Part shown: piece after piece, positions 50,924 through 63,823 of the stretch
How the letters are laid out: each line of letters opens with the position of its first letter
How positions within the stretch are numbered: the stretch's first letter is position 1
Position numbers and translations under genes: made by a program
Origin: Lates calcarifer
Lineage: Eukaryota > Chordata > Actinopteri > Centropomidae
DNA length: 64,000 nucleotides
Reading direction: 5' to 3'
Assembly: GCF_001640805.2 (NCBI RefSeq)
Contig: NC_066845.1
Location: forward strand, 21,020,307-21,084,306
The notes under the pieces: model-generated
Told to the model about the DNA's origin: nothing
Databases searched by the model: none
The model's input: the letters and a program-made list of their open reading frames with translations, nothing else

Positions 50924-53900
50924 TTACAGACTAATTGATCTGTGTAGGTTTACAGAATGTATGTTTCTTAATCAACGTACATTACAACAATGCAAAGACT
51001 GCCATAGCTTTACTGAAACCATACAATCAAGCAAACCGAATGATCAGTGTCATGGGTGTGAAGCCCAGAGCCAAGTGAACATTAACAGTCGAACAGATGA
51101 AGAGATCATGAACAGGTGAGCCAGCTGTGAAATATTCTTTTAGTGTTATGGAAGATAGATGAGATAAAGCTGCTCTAGTATGATTTTTTTTGTGTGTTAA
51201 AATTCGCTCATCTCAACTTAAAGTACAGTGGGTATGCAGCATCCCATTGCACTAACCAACACTGTAGATTTCAGACAAAAAAAAACTTCAGAATCAGTTG
51301 CAAAATCAAAAGCTTTATGTAGTTTACTGACACCATGTTACAGGATTTTGTGGTACTGAAGTTTATTTACCTCTTACTGCCACTTGATGCTGCCAATGTG
51401 CAGCTTTAATCTGACTGTAGATGCTGTGAAGACCAATTTACCTGTGGATCATTGCAGACTTCTAGCTGCACTGAAGAAGTCAAATTGTATTGAGCTCTCC
51501 CATGGAAGTGAGAGCACCTTATTACCCAGACAAAGCACGCAGTAAGCTGAACTCACTTAAGCTTATGTGAGAAATGATTCAGGTTAACTATTTTTAAAAT
51601 GTATTATCAATAATACATCACGCTCTATGTTGTATGCTCAAGGAGGGATTTGAATTACCAGTGCTGTTTGAAGTGCCTAGCTAGGACCAATAAAGACAAG
51701 GTCTTACTTTATGTTCAAGCCCTTTCTGCAGGTTTGACTTCCTCTTGTATTTTCTGATTGGCATCTGCAATGATTTGGCGTCCTTTGCTTTCTGATGTTA
51801 TTAACAGTTCTCAGTTATAAGTTGATGTTTATTCAAGATCTACTTCTCACTATTTGGCAGCAAATATCATTTTTAGCACCAGCTTTCATATTAACAAAAT
51901 CACTGACCTTTTCTGTGGCACTGAATTTCAATAGAAATATTTCATTATGTTATCAACTAGTTAATTTATGATCATGTTGCTTTGGAATTTTAGTCAAGAA
52001 TGCACTGTGAATTCAATAGCCGTATGCAGGATCATATTGTCAAATGTGAGTTTGAGTAAACTGAGTGTATGCGACTAAATGCTGTTTACTGTTGAGTTGT
52101 GTAACCTGTAATATAGCCGTTTAAATAATGCAGGGCCTTTTCTGCCAATATATGAGCTGGTGCCTTACCCCTGGTGTCATGCAGTTCCTTTGCAGCTGCT
52201 AGAGGTGATCCACTAACTTTCCAGCTGGTTTGCTAATCAGCGAGCCTACCTGCAGTGAAGTAATACAATCATTTTTCTCCAGTAAGCTGATTTCTTAACT
52301 GTCTTGTAAATGAGAAATATGTTTCAGTAATCAGGGAGGAGGATCGGGTGAATCTACTTATCTCAGGTAGATTTCTAGAGAGTGCAGATTTCTTTGCCAC
52401 GTGTGTGTGTAACCGACTATGCATGGGCATGACAAAAGACTGCACACAAGCAAAATAACAGTAGAGCAGCCATATGTGAGGGCCAATTATTAGAGCAAAA
52501 ATGAATCCATCCAAAGTCTGACTGAGCTGAAAGTAATGCACTATTCTGTCTGGAAGCCTAAATAAGTCAGCTCCACTGGTGAACATTTGACTGTAAAACA
52601 CACTTTTGTGTTCATGTGGACAAGCTCCACTCTGTCAGTCTGTTGTATTCCTCTCACTGTGCTGTCAGTCTGCTCCAGTGTAGACACACACCAAAAAGGG
52701 AGTGTTGCAGCATCCTGTATCACTAGTACAGCTAAAATCAGTAAGCTGTGCTCTCAAAATGAAATGCATCACTTTTATGATGCATTTCATTTGTAACTTT
52801 GTCTTAAGGTATGTACAGTAAAACTACATTTTCTTAAGCACATGAGGGAATGCTACAGTTTTCCTGGTCTTTCTCCTGCTAATATAGATGGGACAGGGTG
52901 CTACGTAAAGTCACTACAATCACTATAGCCATAAGTATTTAAAATATCTGTGTCATAAATAGGTTGCAAACATGTTTTCAATATATGCTTGTAAAACACA
53001 AAAAATGTCGGCAAAACAGCTTGAAGCAGTAATTGGAAATTTCAGTTTGGGAACAGACTGAATAAAGGGGCTGCACTTCTGAAATATTTACAGCAAATCT
53101 GAACTGGGACAGAAAAGTGACACAGCCACATCTACTGGACACAAGTGGTTATTGAAATAAGCCTTTGTCACTACAGACATTTTGACATGTCATAGCAGGA
53201 AAAGCACAGGTCTTAACATTAAAAAACTGCTCGGTTCTATTTAAGTGTCTCAATAAGTCATGACAGTGCAACAGTTTGTCTGTATGCACAATAACAGGAC
53301 TCTGAAACTTAAGCACAAAAGGACTTTATCTGACCTTCATTTTATTACTAACACCTGTGCTTTCTTAACGCGGCATGTCCGAGTGTCTTCCATGAAAACA
53401 GCCTAAGTTTCACTCTGCAAATGTGCATTTTTGGAGCTGGTTTGAAGCAATGATATTTAAGGATACAGTCCACTAAGAAATCAAATAGCTTAACTTGGCA
53501 GGAGATTTCAGCATTATGGAATGAAATGAGTGCTCCAATTTAGCACTGCACTCATATAGTGAAAAATCATTGTTTTTATTTGATAGATTTTTCTTCCTTG
53601 TCAAATCCTGGAGTCTACATTATCCACAATGCAACTCTGCCACCAACAGTTAGAGCTAGAGATTCTGGCGTGTCATGCTAGTAATGGCTAATGTAGTGTG
53701 TATACGTATACATATAGTCACCAACATTTGCATTGCTAACAAACAGACTGATGTGTTCAATCAGCAGAGTTCCCTTTAACCATGTTTCCTTCCTAAAAAA
53801 ATAGAAAAACTCCTGAAAGTTAACTTTGGTATTCATCTTTGTACGTGTATAGGAATGGTTCAGTTGATATTCTTGGTTGAGCCATACAATGATGCAGACT

Positions 53901-55300
53901 TCACCTAAAGACAAAACAAATCCAAGATTTCAGAGATGTTTTAACCCTAAAGTGACATCAGCACGTCTCTGTCAGTATGTTTTGTGACTGCAAACGTCTC
54001 CTGTTTCTAACAATAAAACTCTGCAGGTATGTCATGAAAATCTCCTTAGTTGGCAATGCACTCACAAAGTTAAAGTTCACACAACACAGCAAGCAGGTTA
54101 AAACAGAGCACCAGGAAGGAAGGCCTTTGCCCCAAAAGAGCACTTACAAAACACAGTGACACATATACAAAGTAGCAGCTCTGTAGCAGTACAATACAGT
54201 AAAGCATTGCTTAATATTCATTTCTTTGAATAATTTAACTATTAGGGAGAGTTTTGTGTAGTTGTATTGTTTCACATGTCATTTTGAATCTGATAATTTT
54301 GCATATCAATTGGTAGTTAGCTCTAATTAAAACCACTTTCTGTTCACATTTAGAGTTACAACTCTATCAGCTCCTTCTTGAAGTATTGTACACAGAGTCC
54401 AGTGTTGTTTCCCTCTAAAATGTTTACTGTTAAAGGATTATCTTTGTTTCCCTGTAATTGTCTGTGTAGGTGTTTTTTTTTATTTGTCATTGAATGTCAA
54501 GCTTTTTGTCCTCATCATTATATTCATGAGCCATCACTGGGGCAAACAGCCCTATAATTAATTATTTAAATAACAATGTTAAGCAAATTTTGCTTTTAAT
54601 TTGCTAATCAAAATCTTTGCCTGGAAAAAGAACTGGAGAATGTAAGCTTTTGTTCTTCTTGCTTTTTTGTCAGATTTTTTGTTTGTTTGTTCCCAGTAAA
54701 GGATTCTATGGTGATTTAGCTCACGTGGTAATGGGTTTTGTTTTAATGAATACTTCATGAAAGCTTTAGCTTCTATGATCCAAGATTCTGATGCCATTTC
54801 TAATCCAAGGTTGGATCTTATGACAGGACACCCCCTCATGAATGGGATGGACAAAATAGAAATACTTCTTCATGTAATTCTAAACAATTCAACAGCAAGG
54901 CAAACTTGAGCCTCAACACCTCTCTAAAACAGTTATAGCATTAGTTTTAGAAATGTGTTCCTAACAAGATGCTAACTTGAGTGTATATACTGTATATATA
55001 TACACAGTGGCCTCAGAAAGTATTCAGTCAAAACATGTTTATAGAAGATTTTCACAGTTTTATTTCAAATGCTTGTGTGTTCAGCCAGAGGAAGTAAAGG
55101 AGTCAGATGAACTGGTGATAATCTAATATTTGTTTTCTGACTGTGACTCAGCTGCTCTTTACTATTATTGCCAAGTGTGAACGCCCCTCCTAGTCAGTGT
55201 TGGTTAAGTAGATATTTCTCACTACCTGTTAGTAGACAGAGGTTTCAGTTGTTTTTTTCTCCTCCCTCTTATTTCTCTTCCTCCTCATACCTGCCTGTCA
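50924..55300. other. lman2l 3' UTR and intergenic
   Basis: The 3' UTR probably occupies the first part; nothing else coding is supported. Contains the perfect hairpin at 52757-52792. At 54980-55035 a palindromic TATA tract abuts ACAGTGGCCTCAGAAAGTATTCAG, a transposon-end-like sequence. Confidence 0.45.
52757..52792. other. 15 bp perfect hairpin
   Basis: Arms AAATGAAATGCATCA (52757-52771) and 52778-52792 are exact reverse complements around a 6-base loop. No T run follows that would mark a pol III or other terminator. Confidence 0.6.
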
Positions 55301-55934
55301 TCAGTCGACGCTGGGAATGGTAGGAATAACATCAACATACTCTTCACTGCGTCTGTCACTGGAATATCGCTGGATACAGTATAGTTAAGGTAAGCCCTCA
55401 GTTATTTGACTGGTTTTATCATGGTTATATAAATTCAGAAGGAAATCAGTTAAAAGTGACTGAGAGAGGTATACACAATACTGCTGCTATTTTAAAAGTA
55501 GACATTTGGGGAAGTTTTGGCATTAATCAAAAAAATATGTCCTCAAATTTACAACTGGGGCGCTACTGTGAAAAAGAAAAATTATTAACTAAAAACAGAC
55601 TGCTTAAACTAAACACATTCTTGAATATTTAGGTACAAACTTAAAACAAATAGTGTGTAGATAACAACAGGCAATAATGATTAACTGGGGTTTGAATAGG
55701 TCACAAGTGTCCATTGTACCTCATGGGTGAGTGTTGTCATATCAAACAGTGGTGTCTTGTAAACACTGTGCCACAGAGAGGAGCAACAGTTTCACTTGTT
55801 TTCCTTCACAAGTATTTAGGGATATTTGCCAGACTGCCATTTGTTCTCCATTCTGTTTGAGTAAAATAGATGTTTTAATAAACATGACAGCAACATGTCT
55901 CCTCTCATAGATCTCGCTGTGGAAGATTATCAGG

Positions 55935-58900
55935 ATGAATCGCTCGTGTGTAAACTGTTGGAAGACTATGATGATAAATCTCAACTTTCTCTGCTGGGTA
56001 GGTGGTTATATAGCTGTATACACTGATCAGCCACGACATTAACACCACTGACAGATGAAGTGTTCACCCTTAATCATACAGTACAGTGGTCTACTGGGAA
56101 GCTTTGGGACCTTGCATTCATCTGGATGTTACCTAGCACCTAAACATTGTTGCAGACTGAGCAACCCCCCCCCCCAGCAACAGCTCTCCCCAGTGGCAGG
56201 GACCTACCCCAGCAGGACAGTGCACTCTCCACTAGGAGAAAGTCACTTGATAAATGTATTATTGCCCACACTCAGCCAAGAACCTTTTACTCTTAAGTTG
56301 ATACTTAAGTGCATTGTGATGTGTAGCTCTTAGAAATCTGATAAAAACAAGATTCTCAAAGCATGTTTTTGGTTATTACTTCACATTATTCACGTTGTTT
56401 TGAAGGTGGATAGGTTTTCTCTCGATGAATATGATGTATCTCTTCCTCTTACAGACTGATATCTATAAACACACTATATAATATCCTTCTCTCAAGTACA
56501 CCACAATGTAAAATACTCTATTACAAGTTTAAGTTTTAAAGTACAAAACTATTACCAGCAAAATGTACTTTCATTATCAGAAGTAAAGATACACATGCAA
56601 AAAAAATGATTCTGTAGAACATTGACTGGTATTATATTATGACATTATTTGATTGTTAATACTGAGTTGTAGGTATGTGTGGGTATAAGGTAGCATACAC
56701 TCATAATGCAAGTAACATCTTCTATTAATTTTAATTTAACTTAAATTTTGAAGGGAAATCATTTTTCCTTTCAGTGTCCCAGGCTAATATACACACTTTT
56801 AAAGAGGTACCTCTGCACTTTGAAAGCAGCAGCAGGTGAGATATCCTGTCTTGATGTGTAAAACTGGTCGAGAGGAAGTGTAAACTCATTAATCTAGATG
56901 ATAGATAATAATGTGAGGTGTCTTCTGTCCCTCCTGTGTGTTATGGAGCTGTGTGGTGCATTTGTGGTGGCTTTCGGAGAATTCCAGATGATGCACTCCA
57001 AGTTTGCCTCCCTCGTCACCACCTTCTGGCCCATCTACCCCGCCAACACTCTGGTGGTCACTGGCACCATTGTCACCTGTGTGTGTTATGTGGGAGTGTT
57101 AGGAGGCTTGAAGGAGAACCGTTGCATGCTTATCACTGTGAGTATGAAGCATGGTATTTATTATAACAGATATCATTTTGTCACATTTGCTTAATTATAG
57201 AAAAACATTGCTTATCTATGTTTTTTTCTTTATTTTGAAAATAAGACTGGAAAACTGTATTGTCTGACTCAAGTACAAATATCCAACTACAGTACAGATT
57301 GTACCAATGAATGTGATTTGCTCTGGTTTCAGTTTTTCGTCCTGCTGTTCATTCTGATGCTGGTGGAGCTGGCCATGGCCTGTGTGTTTCTGGTCTATAG
57401 TAGAGAGGTAGGAGAGTTTATATGTAGCCTGTACAAAAATACATTTCTAGAAGGTTATTTCTGTGTTGATTTCATTCATATGCTGCCCCTAAACTCTTTG
57501 ACCTCAAACGGCTCGGATGATAGTAAATTTTCACTGTAGAGTTTGCAACCATGTTAGCCACATGGCTCTAGTGATGGCACACACTGACACCACTTTGGTT
57601 GAGATGGAAATATGTCAGCAACTACTGGATGAGTTGCAAAGAAGGGTTCTACTGACATCCATGGCTGATAATTTCCCTGCATTTTTCCTCCATAATGTCT
57701 GTCTGTCTGTCAGGGAAGGCCAAGCCTCCTTGTGACATAATATTCCATGATTAAGTATTATAATTATCTCCAGTAATGAATTGAAGGGCAAGCGCAAATC
57801 GTTGTGAGCCATGCTTGCTGCCTGTTGGTCTGTTGGTATACACTACAGCAGCCACTTTCTGTGTTTGGCCTCCACCAGCTTCTGAGGCAAACATGTGGCT
57901 CTTTAGCTGCTAAATGCTACACTATATTCACCAGCTCATTTCTAACTCTGTCTGTCTGCTCTATGGTGCTTGGCAGGTAGTGTACAGTGTGTTTTTAGAG
58001 CTTTTTTATGGGCTGTCGGCTGTGGCCAAAAACTTTGTTATGCGAGCGGTGAGAGTGAATCAGAACTGTATAGTTGTGGGCCAGGCAGCCAAACAATGAG
58101 CTGAAACTCACTGTAAAAGGTCTGTAAAGTAGAGGTGGAGCTTGGTTCATCTTTATAAACAACTGCTTTTCACACATTTTACATTTTACCCTTTTATCAT
58201 TACCTGTTAATATATTGTTATTCTAAAAAAAAATATTTATAATAGCTGCTTTAAATTTATAAGATTATCTTTTGTGTCACATTAATGTGGAAGGTTTACC
58301 CAAATAAAAACAATCAGATCAAATTAAGAAATAAAGTGAAACACTTTACACATTTTTCTATGTATGTAACAGTTATTTAGCTTCTCCTCTTTGATAACAG
58401 AATTCATTTTTATTCATTGTGACAGTGTTTCCTTATTCTCAGCTGATGCAACAGGTGTTTCTTCCTAGATTTCTGGCAGCAACTGAAGGTGAATATTATT
58501 TTGTCTGGAGGCTGATGGATGTCAGTGGTAAATAGAAAATTTCCGGATCAGATCAAACTGTAATGAGGTTCATAATATCAGTAACTAATGTCTGACACAG
58601 AGACAGCCTACACAGCTCATTAGTCTTAGTTAGCCCAACTTCTTCAGTCTTGTTACTCTGGCTTTGCACATACAGCCATTGGTCTTTCTGTCAGCACATA
58701 CTGCAGTGAAACCAGAGGCCATTGTCTTATACATCCAATGGGCAGCAGTATATTGCAGGTAATGTAGCCTGACTCTGTTGTGCAGATTGACACATACTTT
58801 GAGAAGGACTTGATGAGAAGCTTGGAGATCTACAGACAATCCAGTCCAGAAGGCAACAAGACCATTAAAGATGACTTTGATGCTGTTCAGCACCTGGTAA

Positions 58901-60249
58901 ATGGTTTACTGCTTCTCAACTTAAAATGAGCTCTGTTGCTATTTGTTATCATCATCTGTGATAATAGCAAAATAGGTGTTCACTCCACTGAGGTAGGTTG
59001 TTTTTTGTACAGTTTAGGTGCTGCGGAGTTCATGGTGAAGCTGACTGGAAGGGCAACATCCCAATCTCCTGTTGTGTCAAAGATCCCTGCAACACTCTCA
59101 TCCACAACAACTGGCAAGAGGTTACTTATAGATTTATAGTCCATCTAAAGTTTGTTTTTGATGATTGATGATGTTTTCTTAATTCTGTATTTGAGAATGG
59201 GCTTTTAGCTAGGCTGTGCTTTTAGTCATTTAGGACATAAAGCTACAACTGTTGTCCGACAATAAAAAAGAGAGTAAGAAAACTGATATAAAAAAAACTT
59301 CTGATAGCCGTTTAAAACTGAGTCAGAATAATATCTGTTCAAACACTTATTCTCCTCTCAAACTTCAAGACTTTCCAGTTATTGTACTTGTACCTGTACA
59401 GTATTGTACCTGTCTTTGTTTGAATTGAACCTCCATCTTGTTTAGTATTCATCATACTCTTTATGTCACTGGTTGTTCTTATTTTATTTGTTGTTGTAAC
59501 TGTAAACAGGGTATTCCTGTAAAAGTATGCTTTGTCAGTTTACTCTGTGTTTAAAGGACAACCATACAATTTTTGTCTTTCAGGGTTGTCTCCTTAAACT
59601 GAGGACCTGGTTTGCCAGAAACTATCTCAGCACAGGCGCAGGCGTTGTTACAATGTTTATCATACAGGTACAGTACATTCAGCTTTCTTATTTTTCTCAT
59701 TACAAGGCTTATGAGGATAACCCAACTCACATGGTTAAAACTCTCAGGCATGTTTCACCTCATACGACATACCAGTTAATGATGTCCAAGCAAGTGATGT
59801 CAAATAGCTATCATACACGTGAGGACCTGATGTGAAGTGGGCATGATTGATTTCAGTTTTGTTTGTGTATGACAATTCTTCATTTCAAGCTGTCTAGCTA
59901 AAATAGCTAACTACATGCTTTTTTGCCACTTCGGAGCACTGTGAACACACCAATGACATATTATCACCTTCTAAAGTTGATATGGTGAACGTGTTAGCAA
60001 ATAGTTGAATCATTATTTATCATTTATTTGGAGTCATTTTTGGGTACTTGGCTAATTTAAGTCCAGTGTTCACTCTCAGAATAATGTACACTATATTCTT
60101 CGTCAGTTTATTTGTGTTAGCTTTTTTTTGTCTTTCGTGTTGTTGCAAAAAAATGATATTATATTTTTCTTTGTTTACAGTTTGTCTGTTTGTGTATCAC
60201 CATCCCTCTCTTTTGCCACTTCAATCGACGTGGACTGGGTTATCAGTAA
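55935..60249 (+). CDS. tetraspanin, CD53/CD37-like
   Basis: Four-pass membrane organiser of surface signalling complexes. Coding exons: 55935-55997, 56949-57137, 57333-57407, 58786-58896, 59013-59120, 59584-59667, 60181-60249; every junction is phase 0, 232 aa. TM1 lies about residues 13-33 (NFLCWLCGAFVVAFG), TM2 55-76 followed by LGGLKENRC, TM3 85-106 (FFVLLFILMLVELA), TM4 194-216. The large outer loop, residues 110-193, has CCG at 149-151, SCC at 165-167, Cys172 and GC at 183-184, i.e. six cysteines. Asn133 is in an N-K-T glycosylation sequon. The KENRC text, exon layout and short tail HFNRRGLGYQ look like the leukocyte CD53/CD37 group, but six loop cysteines differ from CD53 with four. AATAAA at 60252 nearly touches the stop codon. 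A 5' non-coding exon may lie near 55300-55390. Confidence 0.9.
56015..56240 (+). mobile_element. Tc1-like transposon relic
   Basis: TACACTGATCAGCCACGACATTAACACCACTGACAG is the end of a fish Tc1-like element. The inner part GACCTTGCATTCATCTGGATGTTACCT, TAAACATTGTTGCAGAC and CAGCAGGACAGTGCAC matches the HVDVT, LNIVAD and QQDNA transposase blocks in broken frame. Lies in intron 1 of the tetraspanin gene. Confidence 0.65.
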
Positions 60250-61227
60250 AAAATAAAACTGTTTCTGTAATGTACAGTGACTTTCCGTATGTAACTGTAG
60301 GTTGCCTTTCCCCTGTATCAACTTTTTATTAATGCTCAAGAGGTTGCTGCCATTTTCAGCCATTAGACAGGGCGTCAACATGGCAGAAAGCACCAGCTCT
60401 TTGACCAGGAATACTGTCAGCTGAAGATAGCAGCTCATTATCACTATTGATAATGTCGTATGAGGTGGCAGACCATTAAATGTCATATGGAAAACACTGT
60501 AGAAGACATTTAGCTAGGAGGTAATTTATGACATGATTATGTAACACCTGTCCTAACTAGACCTCAGGACATTTGTTCTCTTAATGAGTGTTGGACAAGA
60601 AGATATATACACCACTTTCAACACCTGCTCCTCCCAGTATGTTAGACAGACTAAAGTTAGACAAAGTCGACCATTTTGAAATAAAAAAAATCAACCTCAC
60701 AGGATCCTAGTCCATGCTTACAGTTAAAACCCCTATTTTGGGGTTTTCAGTCATTTTCCTCCTTTGTTATTATTCTTATTATTATCTTGATTTTGTGCAT
60801 TCACTTGTTTTAACAATTAGACAGGGAGACAGTTAAACTTAGTACTCTTTTACTGTTTAATAAACCGGCACACATACTCATTTACTCACATGTGACTTCT
60901 TTCCATTTGTTTGTGATTTCCGTTTGTTTGTTTGTTTGTTTTTTCTGTGTTCAGCCTTATGGCCTCTTTATAGAGATATAAAATACAGGTCAAAATCAAT
61001 CTGCCCCTTTCACCTATTTGGCTGAAAGCTTGTTAAAAAAAAAGAACTGATAATATTAAATTTTTCATTCACTACAATTCTTCATCCAGGAATGAAACAA
61101 AGTTGAAAACAGATTCTCTACTGTGCAGTGCAAAGTCAGTTTTTCTAGTTGTGACTTTACTTTTAATTATTTTATTGCTGCATTAACACTTCCCAGTTCC
61201 CAGTGGACCCTGATAATGTTTACTAAT
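60250..61227. other. tetraspanin 3' UTR and intergenic
   Basis: No supported coding sequence. Minor (GTTT)n tract at 60925-60941. Confidence 0.5.
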
Positions 61228-61490
61228 TCAATTCAATTCAATTTTTTATTTATATAGCGCCATATCACAACAAAAGTCATCTCAAGGCACTTTTCATATA
61301 GAGCAGGTCTAGACCGTACTCTTTAAAATAGGTATTTACAGAGAGAGACCCAACAGATCCCACCATGAGCAGCAATAGGAGACAGTGGCAAGGAAAAACT
61401 TCCTTTTAAGAGGCAGAAACCTCGAGCAGAACCGGACTCAGGGTGGGCGGCCATCTGCCTTGACCAGTTGGGTTAAGAAGGAGAGAGAGG
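61228..61490 (+). repeat. dispersed teleost repeat with (AATTC)n head
   Basis: Starts with AATTCAATTC units and TTTATTTATATAGCGCC, then CACAACAAAAGTCATCTCAAGGCAC, AGAGCAGGTCTAGACC, AGAGAGACCCAACAGATCCC, GGAAAAACTTCCTTTTAAGAGG and CGAGCAGAACCGGACTCAG. A longer copy of the element seen inverted at 32092. Common in percomorph fishes. Confidence 0.75.
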
Positions 61491-62750
61491 GGGGGAGAGG
61501 GGGTGGATAATAGCGAGAAAAGAACATTGCATAACACAGGTTCCATATAAAATGTAAGGTAATGCCAATAATACAGCAGTAGTAATGATAATAGTAATAA
61601 TTATAGTATTAACTGCTAATGTAGCACTAAAACTAATAGCAGTATAAATAATTTCTAATTCTAGCAGCAGGTGTTGAGTGGAGTTGTAGGAGCAGCAGGA
61701 GACTTGTCATCACAGATCAGACTCTACAGCTCCAGAGGCAGAAATACCTGCAGAATTACTATTCTAATTATATTAATTTTTTTTTTTTTTTTTCCAACCA
61801 AGGACAAGGAAAGTCAAGTTATATCACATACCAGCATTTAAACCAGGCTCAAATATCCAAAAAATCTGAGGTCTGCAAGTGCAGAACCCACAGCAAGAAA
61901 CTTGGGTGTAACATTTGACAGTGACTCCACATTTGAAAAACAAGCTACAAAAGACAGTTGGTCATGTTTTTAGCAGCTGAGAGACATCTCAATTATCAGT
62001 ATGTTGTCTCAGACTATCGTAATTTATTGCATTCAGGCTGAGCCAAAAACTTGCACCCTCAGCAAAAATAGCATTGGTAAGGTTCTTAACACAAACTGCA
62101 GTTGCCACAGCTTTTTAACAAATACTAATACATTTACTACCATCAAACATAGATCACTGTCCTTTCAACCACTACATTTGCATGCCTCCATATATGGTGT
62201 TTGGAATTTGCAGTGCAGTTATTTTAACAATGTTTCCTGAACAAGAGATCAGGCCATAGACCTCTCTCTCAGACTGGGGGAACATAAGTAATTTAAATTT
62301 GCCACAGTTGTTGCCTCTCTTTAGCTTCAGGAAAGCTGATATGTGGAAAGAACAAGCTACAACCTTAAACAAAAATACAGTAGGTAAGGTAGGCTACTCA
62401 ACAGGAAAGACAAGAAAAGAATAGATACTTTTTTAATATTGATATTTAAGTGCAGAACAGACAGAGCATGCATCAGTGTATTGATGTAATTTAACATGTT
62501 CAACCTTATAGCTTTGAACTGGGACCTTCAACAGATTAAGTGTGTCTGATTGCTTGGCTGGCTGTGACACTGATAATGTCACCGATGGGTACGCATCCCA
62601 GATGAGCAGAACTTTTGGTGCCATCACCTTATTGAAAGGGTGTAATTATTTAGGTAAAACCTGTAAAATGTGGGGAAAAAAGTGTTTCTCTGCAAAACTT
62701 TTAATAAAATGTATGTACATTTATTGATTTGGTGCTTTATTTTACTGAGG
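61491..62750. other. intergenic, low-complexity patches
   Basis: GA-rich tract to about 61510, then TAATAGTA-rich sequence to about 61660. At 61800-62240, words such as AAACTTGGGTGTAACATTTGACAGTGA and ATTATCAGTATGTTGTCTCAGAC hint at an old L2-type LINE, too decayed to annotate firmly. Confidence 0.4.
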
Positions 62751-62759
62751 AAATGTCAC

Positions 62760-63098
62760 TTGTCCAGGTCTTCCTGGACTTGAACAACTTTGTCATAAGG
62801 CTGGTGGTTTCCTCTTTCTTCTCAGCCAGGAGATTGGTCCTGCCCTCCTCCCACTGGTGTCAAGACCTCACCCGGTCTTCCTGGACCTGGGTCAGCTTTT
62901 CCATCAGCTGGTGGTTTCTTCTTTTTTCTCAGCCAGGAGATGGGTCTCGTCCTCGTACCACTGGCATTGAGACTTTTCCTTGTTCTTTTTAGCCTGGACC
63001 AGTGCATTTTTAAGTTCAGACATTTCCTCATCCCTCCTGGCGAGGTGTGTCATGGTCTTTATCAGCTGATGAGATACAAGTTTCTTCTTCAAATTAAC
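62760..63098 (-). pseudogene. decayed coiled-coil coding sequence with internal tandem repeat
   Basis: Minus-strand frame from 63098 reads HQLIKTMTHLARRDEEMSEL, KNALVQAKKNKEKS and HLLAEKKEETTS before a stop. In a second frame QLMEKLTQVQEDRVR and then NLLAEKKEETTSLMTKL follow, so a unit of about 110 bases containing LLAEKKEET is present twice, with a stop and frame shifts between. An AATAAA follows at about 62744. The heptad-rich text suggests a long coiled-coil protein. It could be the last exon of a gene with sequence loss or a retro-copy. Not assigned to a named family. Confidence 0.45.
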
Positions 63099-63691
63099 AT
63101 AAAATTACATTATCACTACAATATAAGTACTTGTCCTTCACAGTTCATGACAATGGAAAATGGTGAAAGGAGTGGGAGGCTAACATTTCCCTAATGTTAC
63201 CCTTGGGAAAATACAACACAGTGAATGTGCTATTGTGAAAATGTGTTTGATAATAATGATGATGATTATTTGAAAGCATCTCCTGATGCTGCTTGGCTGC
63301 TTGTGGCTGGATTGAAGATTTATCACCCTGGCATAGTGAGGAAATCCCTGTTAACAACATCCTCTTGTGGTGTGATGTTAAGCCTGATTGATGTCTCTGC
63401 TGATTTCTCCTGAGATGTTTTCACAATAACCCCACCCCCACCCCCCCACCCCCACCCAGCTTGTTGTACTCCTCACTTAATCTTGCAAAACAGCTGTGAC
63501 AGGGAGAGTTTTATTCTGAAGATGAATAACACCTGTAAAGACAGAATGACTGAAGAAGAATTGTTTGACACCTTCAAAAAGGACCATTAAAAGTTTCATT
63601 ATACAGAACAGTGAGACATTGTACTGCCATGTTTACAGATTGCTTTTATAAAGGGTTTGTTTGACTTGACGTGGTGAATGAATGAATACAG
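63099..63691. other. intergenic with G-quadruplex motif
   Basis: No supported exon. Holds the C-run array at 63430-63457. Confidence 0.45.
63430..63457 (-). other. G-quadruplex motif
   Basis: Minus strand has five G runs of 3, 5, 7, 5 and 4 bases separated by single T, the pattern that gives very stable G-quadruplexes. Confidence 0.7.
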
Positions 63692-63823
63692 GCAAAACTG
63701 CATCTGGAAGTGAACTTTGTGGAACAACAGCAGGAAATTCTGAAGCAGTCTCAGGATCTGATGGATGCTACTGAGGAGAGGGTCCACAATGTCTACTTCA
63801 TGATGAGCTACGCGCCCTGGAGG
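63692..63823 (+). CDS. possible exon encoding a coiled coil, gene continues right
   Basis: After an AATACAG acceptor the open frame reads AKLHLEVNFVEQQQEILK and QSQDLMDATEERVHNVY, rich in heptad hydrophobics. The position and spacing resemble the C-terminal coiled coil of Nup62-type nucleoporins (DFILSQQKELEDLL), but the match is weak. Only one exon is visible, without a convincing donor (GGAGGTCTGA). It may be chance. Confidence 0.3.
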
